NCBI GenBank assembly: GCA_902589505.1
Contig: CACITE010000005.1
Span: forward strand, 1 to 64,000
Direction: 5' to 3'
DNA: 64,000 nucleotides
DNA from: an uncultured Pelagibacteraceae bacterium
GTDB lineage: Bacteria; Pseudomonadota; Alphaproteobacteria; Pelagibacterales; Pelagibacteraceae
The position numbers and the translations under genes were made by a program. This document shows, in pieces, positions 50,252 through 60,289 of this stretch (positions are counted from its first letter, which is position 1; each line of letters opens with the position of its first letter). The notes beneath the pieces are model-generated. The model saw nothing but the letters and a program-made list of their open reading frames with translations, made no database searches and was not told the origin of the DNA.

Positions 50252-51808
50252 ATGCCAAATTCTTATAAAAAAAATGTTCGCGTTCTTGTAATAGAACCAG
50301 CAATCCAACGACCTAGTTTTGATAGGGCAAGACCAAATGGAAATTTAGGTCCAGCTTATTTAATTGGTGCTTTAAGACAACGTGGTATTGAAGTTGATTA
50401 TTTAGACGCCACTGTAGGTGGAGTCGGAAGAGATTTAAAAGAAACTTTTTATAAAAGAAAAGAATTAGAAAATGGACTTATTAGATTTGGAATGAGCGCT
50501 GAGGAACTTCCAGACATATTTTCCAACTATGATATAGTAGCAACATCTTCAATTTTTTCCGCACAAACCAGAATGCAATTCGAGGTTGCTGCTATTGCTG
50601 CAAAAGTTTCAAAAGAAAATGGGAAAAAAATTTTAACAATATCTGGTGGTGTTAATGCTCGCGCATTACGAGAGCATTTTTTGTCTAATGGTTTTGATAT
50701 TGTTGCTCTTGGTGAAGGTGAAAGAACAATAGTTCAAATTTGCGATGAATTTAGTAAGAAAAAACCAGATTATTCAAAAGTTGAAAGAATAGCTTTTAGA
50801 AAAAATGGAAAAACTATTATTACATCAGCACCATATAGAAGATCAACAAAATTTCTTGACGAACATGTACCTTATCCAGCCTTAGATGCTCTTCCATTAG
50901 ATACTTATCAAAAACTTAGCATTCCGCATGCTGGATTTGTGCCTCCACAAACTAGAATAGCACCGATGATGACAGCCAGAGGATGTCAAGATAAATGTAC
51001 TTTCTGCCATATATCTCAAGAAAAAATTGATAAAGATTTAGTTGGTGATATAGGATTTCTCAAACTTTTTTCAGAACAAAGAGTTTCCGAAGATGTTTCT
51101 AGAGCAGAAAAACTGGGAATCAAAAGACTTTATTTTGAAGATGATAATTTATTTTTTAATAAAAAAAGATTATATAAATTAGCTCCATATCTTAAAAGAG
51201 AAGGCTTATCTTATAGCGCAGCTAATGGTGCTAATTTAAGATTCTTAATTAAAAAAACTAACAGTCACTATGAGGTTGATGATGAGTTTATAAACATGTT
51301 GTCTGACTTTGGTTTAGAAGAATTGTTACTTCCTTTTGAATCTAAAAGTAATGAAATATTACAAAAATATGCTACAGGGAAATTTGATCCAGAAAAAATG
51401 CTGCCATTTGGTATTGTTAAATCAATTAAAAAAGTTAATATTAACGCTAGATCTAATTTTCTTGTTGGTTTTCGAGATGAATCTTGGGAGTCAATTTTGC
51501 AGACAAAAGAGTTTGCAAAAAATCTTTTTTCTGAAGGATTAGATCAGGTTGGTTTTAGTATACCAGTTTCTTTTCCTGGTACACAGGATTTTGAATTTGA
51601 AATGAAAAAAACTGATGTTCGAAAAGATTTTGATGAAAATTTATTAAAATATACAGACTTTATGCATCCATTATTGCCACCATTGTTTCCAACCAAAGTA
51701 CCAGGTGAAAAGTTAGTAGATGCGTGTAGAGAATTTTGGCAAGAAATTAATGATAAAAAATACATTAAAAAAACTGAAGAAAGATTACTTTCAGTAACAG
51801 GTTATTAA
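50252..51808 (+). CDS. B12-binding-domain radical SAM protein
   Basis: N-terminal VRVLVIEPAIQRPSFDRARPNGNLGPAYLIGALRQRGIEVDYLDA; TARGCQDKCTFCHIS (CxxxCxxC); FEDDNLFF. Confidence 0.88.
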   Translation: MPNSYKKNVRVLVIEPAIQRPSFDRARPNGNLGPAYLIGALRQRGIEVDYLDATVGGVGRDLKETFYKRKELENGLIRFGMSAEELPDIFSNYDIVATSSIFSAQTRMQFEVAAIAAKVSKENGKKILTISGGVNARALREHFLSNGFDIVALGEGERTIVQICDEFSKKKPDYSKVERIAFRKNGKTIITSAPYRRSTKFLDEHVPYPALDALPLDTYQKLSIPHAGFVPPQTRIAPMMTARGCQDKCTFCHISQEKIDKDLVGDIGFLKLFSEQRVSEDVSRAEKLGIKRLYFEDDNLFFNKKRLYKLAPYLKREGLSYSAANGANLRFLIKKTNSHYEVDDEFINMLSDFGLEELLLPFESKSNEILQKYATGKFDPEKMLPFGIVKSIKKVNINARSNFLVGFRDESWESILQTKEFAKNLFSEGLDQVGFSIPVSFPGTQDFEFEMKKTDVRKDFDENLLKYTDFMHPLLPPLFPTKVPGEKLVDACREFWQEINDKKYIKKTEERLLSVTGY

Positions 51809-51810
51809 AA

Positions 51811-52707
51811 ATGAGTAAAATTACATATAAATCTGCTTGGGACGATCTAGAAAAAAAACTACCTTACCCCAAAAAAGCTAGAAAAATATATTCTGTTGAT
51901 TACAAAGAATTTAAGCAAAAAGTTTTAGATGAAAACCCTGATTTTGTGAAAAAAATAACTTCATCTTTATTTAATGGAGATGTTTATATTTTAAAAGGAG
52001 CTTATACAAAGGAATTTATGCAAAATTTAAAATCAAATACTTTTTCACATTTTAAAAATAAACCTTCCGAATTCCATAAAATGTTAGATGGGTGCCCAGA
52101 TTTTCATCGTAAAATTGATTTAGAAACAGGAAACAATTATAGTTTTAAGATGTGCAAGCATTCATTTTACTTTTATTCTTGGAACAAAGATCCTTTAAAT
52201 TTATTTAAACCAATTTATGAAAGATGGAGAGTTATTAAAAAATTAATGGGACTTAAGCCAACTGAATATGAAAATAATAAACCAAAAGATGGCGTAGTTG
52301 ATAGAATACAAGTGGTTCAGTATCCATCAAAAATTGGTTATCTAGAGCCTCACTCGGATCCATTTAAATATCAAAAGTTCTTTTTTAGTGGTTTTATGAG
52401 TAAAAAAGGGGTTGATTTTGATGGTATTGGTTTTTATTTGATTGACCAAAATGACGAAATTATTGTTGCGGAGGATAATATTGATGTTGGAGATGTAGGA
52501 ATAGGTTTTGCAACCGTTCATCATGGGGTTGCTCCAGTTAATAGAAATAAAGAACCTAACTGGGATGATGTTAATGATGGTAGATGGTTTCTTTCAATGT
52601 ATAGTAATGAAAGTGACGAAGTTAAAAATAGACATACTGGCTATAGCTTGGCTGAAAAAATAAATATTAAATCAAAATTAAAAACACAATTGTATCCGGA
52701 GATTTAG
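51811..52707 (+). CDS. Putative 2-oxoglutarate/Fe(II) oxygenase-fold protein
   Basis: YLEPHSDPF (HxD), downstream GFATVHHGVAPV and GRWFLSMYS, consistent with the HxD...H...R layout. Confidence 0.6.
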   Translation: MSKITYKSAWDDLEKKLPYPKKARKIYSVDYKEFKQKVLDENPDFVKKITSSLFNGDVYILKGAYTKEFMQNLKSNTFSHFKNKPSEFHKMLDGCPDFHRKIDLETGNNYSFKMCKHSFYFYSWNKDPLNLFKPIYERWRVIKKLMGLKPTEYENNKPKDGVVDRIQVVQYPSKIGYLEPHSDPFKYQKFFFSGFMSKKGVDFDGIGFYLIDQNDEIIVAEDNIDVGDVGIGFATVHHGVAPVNRNKEPNWDDVNDGRWFLSMYSNESDEVKNRHTGYSLAEKINIKSKLKTQLYPEI

Positions 52708-52710
52708 AAA

Positions 52711-53232
52711 ATGAGTAAAGCAATAATTATTTCAGGAAACATGGTTCAAGACCATGAGTTTATATATCCCTATTACAGACTGTTAGAAGAAGGATTTAAG
52801 GTAGATGTTTGTTTGTTAGAGGGAAAAGCTGTGCAAGGAATAGCAGGAACAAAAATCCCACCAAATAAGGATCAGGTCATAAAAAAAATTGAAGATGTGT
52901 CTACTAACGATTATCAGATTTTAGTTTTGCCCGGTGGTGTAAAAGCAATGGAAAAAGTGAGACAAAATAAAAAAATTATAAATTTTATTTCAGAGTTTAA
53001 TAGCAAAAAAAAAGTTATAGCTTGTATATGTAGTGGTGCTCAGCTTTTAATATCAGCAAAAGTTGTTAAAGGAAGAAAAATTGCAGGATATTATAGTATG
53101 AAAGATGATTTGATAAATGCAGGTGCTATTTATACGGACTTACCAGCGGTAGTTGACGCAAATATTGTAACAACAGCTCATTACAAAGACATGGGTCCTT
53201 GGATGAGGGAAGTAATTAAAAAAATAAAATAG
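52711..53232 (+). CDS. DJ-1/PfpI family protein
   Basis: LVLPGGVKAMEKVRQ, nucleophile elbow ACICSGAQLL, GYYSMKDDLINAGA. Confidence 0.92.
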   Translation: MSKAIIISGNMVQDHEFIYPYYRLLEEGFKVDVCLLEGKAVQGIAGTKIPPNKDQVIKKIEDVSTNDYQILVLPGGVKAMEKVRQNKKIINFISEFNSKKKVIACICSGAQLLISAKVVKGRKIAGYYSMKDDLINAGAIYTDLPAVVDANIVTTAHYKDMGPWMREVIKKIK

Positions 53233-54026
53233 TGTCATATCTTAATTTAAATTTGGATAAAGAGTTTTGGGGAAAAAGAATAATTATAACTGGTGCATCC
53301 AATGGTCTTGGAGCAATGGCATGTAAAGCTTTTGCAGAAAGAGGGGCCAAAATAGCCATGTTGTCTAGATCAAAAAAAACTATGGATAAATTAAAAAACA
53401 AGATAGCTAATCCATCAAACCATATTTCAATTAAAGTAGATTTGCTGAATAATAAAAAAATTATAATGGCGATAAAAAAAGCAAAAAAATTTCTTAAGCG
53501 TGTTGATATTGTTTTACATGTAGCTGGCGGTGGTTTTGGCTTAAAGGAAAAATTGATAGAAGATAAAGATTTAAAAATGTTGTTTCAGATTAATGTTGGA
53601 GCTGCTGCTGAAATAAATAGATTGATTGTAAAAGATAAATCTAAAAATCAATTTTTAAAGCTCGTTCACGTTGGATCAATTGCTTCAAGTGAAGCTGTTG
53701 GTTCAGTTGGTTATAATACTGCAAAATCAGCACTTGCAGCCTATGTTAAAAGTTTGGGGCGTGAGCTTTATAAAGATAATGTTATTGTAACAGGAATATT
53801 GCCAGGTGGTTTTACCGCCCCAGGAAATGCAATGGAAAGATTTAGAAAAAAAAATTTAAAAGATTATAAAAAATTTATAAAAGAAAGAATACCTAGAGGA
53901 TTAATGGGAACATCAAACGAGATATTGCCAATGATCTTATTTTTGTCTTCAAAACATTCTTCAATGATGGGTGGTTGCCTTGTTCCTATAGATGCAGGTG
54001 AAAGCAAAAACTATCAAATTGATTAA
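53232..54026 (+). CDS. Short-chain dehydrogenase/reductase (GTG start, 1-nt overlap)
   Basis: IIITGASNGLGAMACKAFAERGAKIAML, VGSIASSEAVGSVGYNTAKSAL (YxxxK). Confidence 0.92.
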   Translation: MSYLNLNLDKEFWGKRIIITGASNGLGAMACKAFAERGAKIAMLSRSKKTMDKLKNKIANPSNHISIKVDLLNNKKIIMAIKKAKKFLKRVDIVLHVAGGGFGLKEKLIEDKDLKMLFQINVGAAAEINRLIVKDKSKNQFLKLVHVGSIASSEAVGSVGYNTAKSALAAYVKSLGRELYKDNVIVTGILPGGFTAPGNAMERFRKKNLKDYKKFIKERIPRGLMGTSNEILPMILFLSSKHSSMMGGCLVPIDAGESKNYQID

Positions 54027-54068
54027 TTTGATTAATTGTATAATGTAATTTCGTAATGAAAAATTAGG

Positions 54069-54857
54069 ATGATTGAAAAATTAGACAACAAATTAATTAA
54101 AGAAGAAATTACAAAAAATGGCTATTACATATTAGATGGTTATTTAAACAATCAAGATTTAGATAAAATTAAGAAATCGTTATTAAAAACTCTTCACTAT
54201 ATTAAGCCGGATAGCGAAACAGATTTAGAAAAAAAATATTATCAAATTAAAAAATATAACCCAACATTAAAAGGAAATTGGTTTGATGTTATTACAAGCG
54301 ATATATGTATTTTACAATATCTTTACTCTCCAGCAATAATTAATTTTGTAAAGGATTATTTTAATACAGAAGTAGTTTTCTCCGGGAGACGACATGTAAA
54401 TGTTTTTGATGATGAAAATAATAAACTTCTTCCAGCACACCAAGAAACACAACAGTTGGCTGGTGATGTTTTAGCTATTTGGTGTCCTATATATGATACC
54501 AACGTTAATAATGGCGGCTTAGCGATTTATGAAAATTCACATAAAAACGGATATTTTAAACATAGCCGAGAAAAATCTCGCTCTGGAGATAAAAGATGGA
54601 CAGGTGGTTATAATGGTGTGGATACAGATATAATAAAAAGATTTAAAAGAATAGAACTGGAAGTTAAAGCTGGATCAGCTGTGCTGTTTCATTCTAAAAT
54701 TCTTCATTGCAGCTATCCATCAAAAAAAAAAGAAACCCTTAGAATAGTTATTACTGAGCGATACAACCCATTACAAAAAATTCCTTTTTTAAAAGATGAA
54801 AATGCAGAAATGAACATTCCAATGGAAGGTGTTGATTATAATAAAATAAAAGATTAA
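54069..54857 (+). CDS. Phytanoyl-CoA dioxygenase (PhyH) family protein
   Basis: HQETQQLAGDVLAIWCPIYDTNVNNGGLAIYENSHKNG...GSAVLFHSKILHCSYPSKKKETLRIVIT. Confidence 0.85.
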   Translation: MIEKLDNKLIKEEITKNGYYILDGYLNNQDLDKIKKSLLKTLHYIKPDSETDLEKKYYQIKKYNPTLKGNWFDVITSDICILQYLYSPAIINFVKDYFNTEVVFSGRRHVNVFDDENNKLLPAHQETQQLAGDVLAIWCPIYDTNVNNGGLAIYENSHKNGYFKHSREKSRSGDKRWTGGYNGVDTDIIKRFKRIELEVKAGSAVLFHSKILHCSYPSKKKETLRIVITERYNPLQKIPFLKDENAEMNIPMEGVDYNKIKD

Positions 54858-55579
54858 AAAAATTTTTTTGTAAAGTGGATGATTTGTTTTACAAATATCA
54901 CTACCATGCTTCTAAGTACACTAAGGACATTATGAATTTTTAAAGCTTCAGATTTTTCCATATCTTTTATATAAGGCTGAACTTCAATTTCAATATATGT
55001 TTTCTTATTGCGTCTCTGTGACGTAATTAACTCTGCTTGATAGCCAAAACCAGCCACAGAAGAACTGAATAATTTAACATTCTCAAGCAGATGTATGTTT
55101 GAACCGTTGTAATATTTTAAATTATTTAAGGTTATAAGATTGATTATATTGGTAAACATTATTGAAAGAAATCTTCTTAAGAAACCTCTCTTGTCCATGA
55201 AGTATACTAAAACCATGTCAGCTTTTCCAATGTTGTCTACAGTTTTTTTTATTTCAGTAGATGAAAGACTATCATCACCACCTAAATACATATAGTATTT
55301 GCCTTTGGCTTTAAAAGCAGTTTCTCTAAAATTAAGACCGATACCTTTGTTTTTGTCATTGCGAATAATTGATATATTTAAATCAGGATTATTTTTTTCA
55401 AAATTTTTTAACATTTCGTAAGTGTTATCTTTTGATGCGTCATCAACAATTAAAATTTCATAAGAAATTTCCAATACACCTTTTTTAATATTATTAAGTG
55501 TATTAATAATATTTTTTTCCTCATTAAAACAAGGAACAAAAATACTTAAGGTAACTTTTTCCATATATTTAAGGACCAA
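54854..55579 (-). CDS. Family 2 glycosyltransferase
   Basis: LSIFVPCFNEEKNIINTL...EILIVDDASKDNTYEML...RNDKNKGIGLNFRETAFKAKGKYYMYLGGDDSLS. Confidence 0.93.
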   Translation of the reverse strand: MVLKYMEKVTLSIFVPCFNEEKNIINTLNNIKKGVLEISYEILIVDDASKDNTYEMLKNFEKNNPDLNISIIRNDKNKGIGLNFRETAFKAKGKYYMYLGGDDSLSSTEIKKTVDNIGKADMVLVYFMDKRGFLRRFLSIMFTNIINLITLNNLKYYNGSNIHLLENVKLFSSSVAGFGYQAELITSQRRNKKTYIEIEVQPYIKDMEKSEALKIHNVLSVLRSMVVIFVKQIIHFTKKFF

Positions 55580-55592
55580 TTTTTAAATTGTT

Positions 55593-56739
55593 TTATTTTG
55601 AGTAAAATTTATCAACTAAATTTACTACATATTTTATATCTTTTTCTCTAATAAATTCATGTACCGGTAGTGATAATGTGGTATTTGCAATTTCTTCAGC
55701 CGTAGGAAAATCACCTCTTTTATATTTTAAATATTTTGCTGCTGATTGAAGGTGTATTGGTATTGGATAGTGAACTTTTGCGTCAATGCTTTTACTAATT
55801 AAATATTGTTGTAATTGATCTCTTTTTTTCACATTTATATGATATAAATGAAAAACCTCCCTCAAATATGAATGTCTTTTTATAGTTTTTACATTAGGGT
55901 TATTTTTAAACAGCCTATCAAACAATTTAGAGTTCTTTATTCTTTTTTTAGTCACTCTGTTCAATTTATTTTTCAGCTTATAATTTGCTACAACAGCTTG
56001 TATAGTATCTAATCTTGAATTATATCCAAAAATTTTACTGTTGTTTCTATTTACCAAGCCATGATTTCTTAAAAGATATAATTTGTCGGCGATCTTTTTG
56101 TTATTTGTGGCAACAAAACCCCCATCGCCCCAAATATTAAGATTTTTTAATGGATGCATGCTGTAGGTGCAAATATCACCAAAATAAACTAATTGTTTAT
56201 TTTTAAATCTTGTATCAATTGCTTGTGAAGCATCTTGAATGATTTTAAGATTATATTTCTTAGCTATAATTTTAATTTTATCAAGCTCACACGGTCTACC
56301 AGCCCAATGAACAGGCATAATAGCTTTTGTTTTTTTTTGTAATGGCGGATCTTATTAAAGTTTCATTAATGTTGTAATCATTCTTAATATCTACAAATAC
56401 CGGTTTTGCACCCGCCGTAACAATTGACCCGACAGTAGAAATAAATGTGAAAGGAACTGTAATAACCTCATCTCCGGGGCCTATATTTAGTGCTTTTAAA
56501 CTAAGATAAAGTGCGTCAGTGCCATTTCCCACGCCTATTAAAAATTTTGCCCCAGTTCTTTTAGCAAAATTTTTTTCAAATTCATTTACTTTTTGACCAA
56601 GAGTATAATCGCCTTTTTTTACGACCTTGGCAATTTCTTTGAAGATTTTTGTGTAATCAGAAAATTGTTCCTTTAAATAACTATGATTAATTCTAAGTTT
56701 CTTATTTTTTTGATATTGCTTTGGGTAAAAATTTTTCAT
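55593..56739 (-). pseudogene. DegT/DnrJ/EryC1 (PLP) aminotransferase split by a single-nucleotide frameshift in an A9 tract
   Basis: 56296..56739 carries the N-terminus (...LKALNIGPGDEVITVPFTFISTVGSIVTAGAKPVFVDI) and 55593..56318 the C-terminus (MPVHWAGRPCELDKIK...DASQAID...SMHPLKNLNIWGDGG); removing one T from 56330-56338 restores ITKKTKAIMPVHWAGRP. Confidence 0.85.
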
Positions 56740-56871
56740 TTTTTTATTTTAATAAATTAAAAATATACTTCATATTGGTTTATTATAAAAAAAGCTATAG
56801 AAAAGTATAATTTTGATTATTTATGTAAGCATATTTCATAGTTTTTTTTATATTTTTAGTCTTAATGGAAA

Positions 56872-58572
56872 TTATAATATCTTGTATAAAAATATTTCAT
56901 CAGACCCATTACATTTTAAGCATGTCATTTCTAATTCATTATTTTCTATTGGAAATTTAGATATAATAAAATCAGCGCCTATTTCCTTGGCTGCTTTAAA
57001 GTTTAACACTATATCGTTTTGATTATTGTAGAAAGCATAAACTCTATTGCCCCAAGTATCATAGTAATTTTTTAACATCTCGTTATTTTCTAACTCTTTT
57101 TCAATAATTTTTCTAAATTTAATTTTATAATCTAGTGGATAAATATTATGGTATCCATCGATAACTTTAATATCATTCATGACAGCTATCATTGGATCCA
57201 AACCCACCGACATAACTCTAGCATCTTTTACAATATTTTTAATAAAAGCATAATCACTAAATTTATAATAATTATCAAAAGTTTTGTCGGAAGAACTATT
57301 AGAACCGAGTTTATTATTGGAGTAGCTATTTTTGTTAGTAATAATTTTATAAAATTGAGTATATTTTTTTTCTAAAAATAGTTTTTTAGTTTTGTCAAAT
57401 ATTTCTATACTCATATTTTCTTTTAAAAAAACTTGGCCTATTATTGGTAAAGGGGTTTTTAATTGCATAGAAATAATTGATATAAACGAAAGAAGATATA
57501 AAAATTTTCTTAAATTATTATATTTTAAACTAGCAGAAAGCAGAATAAATAATAATGAAAATGACAAAGCATTTATTCTATCTAATCTTTGGAAATTAAA
57601 TCCTTTAAATATTTCCAGTATGCCAATAAAAAAATTATTAATAATACTTGGAAGCGCAAGAGCTTTTAAAATTAAAATTCCTATAATAAAAAAAAATATT
57701 AATTTGATATTTTTTTCTTTTGAGAAAGCAGAAAAAAAAACTATAAATGAAGTAAAAATAACTAACGGTATATTAAAAATAAAAGTAGAAACCGCAGGAT
57801 CACCATAAAAGAAAAAAGTTCTAATTACTTCTAAGAGTGGAGTAATTTCATCTCGAGCAGTAGTCATGGCGCTCCTATGAATTGGTACTGATATAATTGA
57901 GCCTATTACAAGATGAATATTTGCTATTACTGATGCAAAAATTACTGTGGATAAAACTCGTATATAAATATTTAAATTTTTTTTTGAAGTTAAAATAAAT
58001 GCAAGTGGTATTAATAAAATATAAGTGAAAAAATCTTGGATTAGTGAAGTATTTAAACCAATTAAAAACAAAAAAATATAATGTTTAATATTTAATGAAT
58101 CTTTATTTATCAGAAGGTACAATATGTAAGGCAGTAGAGGCAAACCAAGACCATGAGGCATTTTGATATTTATTATTGTTGTAAACAAAACAGCCCCCAG
58201 AGCACTATTAAATTTTGTATTACCTATTGATTTTGCAAGTAAATAAAAAGAAAAATAGGCAAATAATTTTTTTAAAATATCATCAGAAAAGTAAAAAATT
58301 TTATCGCTTAAAAAATAATGTAAGATATTAATTGGCCAAAATAATTCTTCTAAATAGTGCCATTTTATTTGTCCGCCTAATAAATAGTTTATGCTTTCAA
58401 AATTACCTTTATAAATGTTTGAAATTATGTGATCTAAAACTACTCCGCTATCAAGATTATCATGAGGATATACAGTTACCTGTCCAATGAATAATAGGGG
58501 TATAATATAGTGAAGGGCCAGTAAAAATATAAAGAAAAGATGAAGATGTTTTGTTTTATGTAATAGATACAT
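56872..58572 (-). CDS. Large polytopic membrane protein, DUF6044/YfhO-like
   Basis: Multiple TM helices; VTVYPHDNLDSGVVLDHIISNIYKGNFESINYLLGG; C-terminal soluble part. Confidence 0.7.
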   Translation of the reverse strand: MYLLHKTKHLHLFFIFLLALHYIIPLLFIGQVTVYPHDNLDSGVVLDHIISNIYKGNFESINYLLGGQIKWHYLEELFWPINILHYFLSDKIFYFSDDILKKLFAYFSFYLLAKSIGNTKFNSALGAVLFTTIINIKMPHGLGLPLLPYILYLLINKDSLNIKHYIFLFLIGLNTSLIQDFFTYILLIPLAFILTSKKNLNIYIRVLSTVIFASVIANIHLVIGSIISVPIHRSAMTTARDEITPLLEVIRTFFFYGDPAVSTFIFNIPLVIFTSFIVFFSAFSKEKNIKLIFFFIIGILILKALALPSIINNFFIGILEIFKGFNFQRLDRINALSFSLLFILLSASLKYNNLRKFLYLLSFISIISMQLKTPLPIIGQVFLKENMSIEIFDKTKKLFLEKKYTQFYKIITNKNSYSNNKLGSNSSSDKTFDNYYKFSDYAFIKNIVKDARVMSVGLDPMIAVMNDIKVIDGYHNIYPLDYKIKFRKIIEKELENNEMLKNYYDTWGNRVYAFYNNQNDIVLNFKAAKEIGADFIISKFPIENNELEMTCLKCNGSDEIFLYKIL

Positions 58573-58611
58573 TTATGTAATTATTTAATTAATATATATA
58601 ATACTATTTTT

Positions 58612-59337
58612 ATGAATACAAAACCCAAAAATCTAAAATTTATTCTTGGAATAATATATTTTGTTGTACTTGCAACTGGGTTATATTTTTTATTTTCTGT
58701 TGTTAGTATTCAAGATTTAACTAGCTACGAATTCATTAGATCAAATAAAGACATTATTTTAAAATACAAAAACGAGAATTTTTTATTTCTAACTACAATT
58801 TTTTTCATTTTTACAATTGTATGGATGTTATTTTTGGGTTTCATAACTCCCTTTTTGTTATTTTCAGGTTTTGTATTTGGAAAGTGGTGGGGAATTTTAA
58901 TTATACTTACATCCACAACGATTGGCGCCACACTGTTATACATATTAGCAGGTTATTTCGTGCGAGATTTAATTGAACAAAAATTAGCACCAAAATTCTC
59001 CAAGCTTAGAGATTTTTTTAAAAAAAATGATATTTTGTATTTTATGTGTTTTAGATTTGCAGGTGGAGCAGGCGCACCAAACCCAATACAAAATATTCTT
59101 CCAGTTTTATTTGATATGCCTATAAAAAATTATTTTATAGCAACTTTTCTAGGTAATTTGCCTTTGATGTTTGTTACTGTAGCACTTGGGAGTGGAATTG
59201 AAAAAGTCATCGATCGAAATGAAGAGTTAAGTTTCTCTACAGTTATAATGTCACCTGAAATTTATACTCCAATGATCATATTTTTTATAATTGTATTAAT
59301 TGCTTTTGTAATTAAAAAACTTTACTTAAAACAATAA
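58612..59337 (+). CDS. TVP38/TMEM64 (DedA/VTT) family membrane protein
   Basis: SGFVFGKWWGILIILTSTTIGATLLYILAGYFVRD, FRFAGGAGAPNPIQNILPVLFDMPIKNYFIATFLGNLP. Confidence 0.88.
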   Translation: MNTKPKNLKFILGIIYFVVLATGLYFLFSVVSIQDLTSYEFIRSNKDIILKYKNENFLFLTTIFFIFTIVWMLFLGFITPFLLFSGFVFGKWWGILIILTSTTIGATLLYILAGYFVRDLIEQKLAPKFSKLRDFFKKNDILYFMCFRFAGGAGAPNPIQNILPVLFDMPIKNYFIATFLGNLPLMFVTVALGSGIEKVIDRNEELSFSTVIMSPEIYTPMIIFFIIVLIAFVIKKLYLKQ

Positions 59338-59338
59338 C

Positions 59339-60289
59339 ATGTCAAAAAAATCATATAAAGATCTGATAGATTCGCTAGAAAAAGAAAATTATAAATTTAA
59401 TTTTTTTTATGCAGAAACAATTGGCAACCATCTGCCCGAGGATTCTGATTGGAACTATAAAGATGTGCCGCATTCTAAATTTGTTCATGAGGATCTAAGT
59501 AGTATACAAGTATGTACCTTGGAAGATACTTCAGGATCTATTAATATACTAAAATTACCTTTTTTCGGTTTGTCAGTACCTTTGGCTACCATTAATTACG
59601 AACAGTCAAGATTTAATCAAATTTATTTCAGTTCATTTGGACCATATATTCTCATAGTAAATACAATTAGTAAAAAAATTGATTCCGAAAAAACCAAAGT
59701 TAAAACTTCGTATGCAATAGGTTCAAAAGGTTTATTTAAATATTTTCACAAGATAATAGAAAGAATGATATTAAAAAATTATAATAAACTTATGTTAGAA
59801 GATGTTCCTATGAGGCAAAGAAGAGGTGAATTGAGAAAAAGTGGACATAAATTTTATTCGGATAATAAAACTTCCTTTAAATTTACCGAAGAAATTAATA
59901 GAGCAAATGTTTATCTTGATGAGGGAGTTGGATCTGAGATTAATATTAAAAAATCTTCCTTATTATCTTCGAAAAAAGGAGATAGAATTGGTCAAAGTTC
60001 GGGAATACTAAGTTTTTTTATTACCGAAGAAGATAATATAAAAAAACTTTGGCCAACCACTTGTTCTCACGAAGGTGCGTACTTAGATAACAACTGCATT
60101 AAAGGGGAAAAGATTTTTTGTCCGTGGCATAATAAAATAACAAAACCCCTGTTAATAATTAGTGAGAATGAAAAAAACAAATTCAATATTCTTCCATGCG
60201 TGGATTATTTGACAACAGATGAAAAAGAAACTATTAAAATAAAATTCAGAAATGATCCAAAATATTACGACAAGAATTACAAGCAGTGA
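59339..60289 (+). CDS. Protein with C-terminal Rieske-type [2Fe-2S] motif
   Basis: TTCSHEGAYLDNNCIKGEKIFCPWHNKI (CxH...CxxH); N-terminal about 200 aa unassigned. Confidence 0.75.
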   Translation: MSKKSYKDLIDSLEKENYKFNFFYAETIGNHLPEDSDWNYKDVPHSKFVHEDLSSIQVCTLEDTSGSINILKLPFFGLSVPLATINYEQSRFNQIYFSSFGPYILIVNTISKKIDSEKTKVKTSYAIGSKGLFKYFHKIIERMILKNYNKLMLEDVPMRQRRGELRKSGHKFYSDNKTSFKFTEEINRANVYLDEGVGSEINIKKSSLLSSKKGDRIGQSSGILSFFITEEDNIKKLWPTTCSHEGAYLDNNCIKGEKIFCPWHNKITKPLLIISENEKNKFNILPCVDYLTTDEKETIKIKFRNDPKYYDKNYKQ

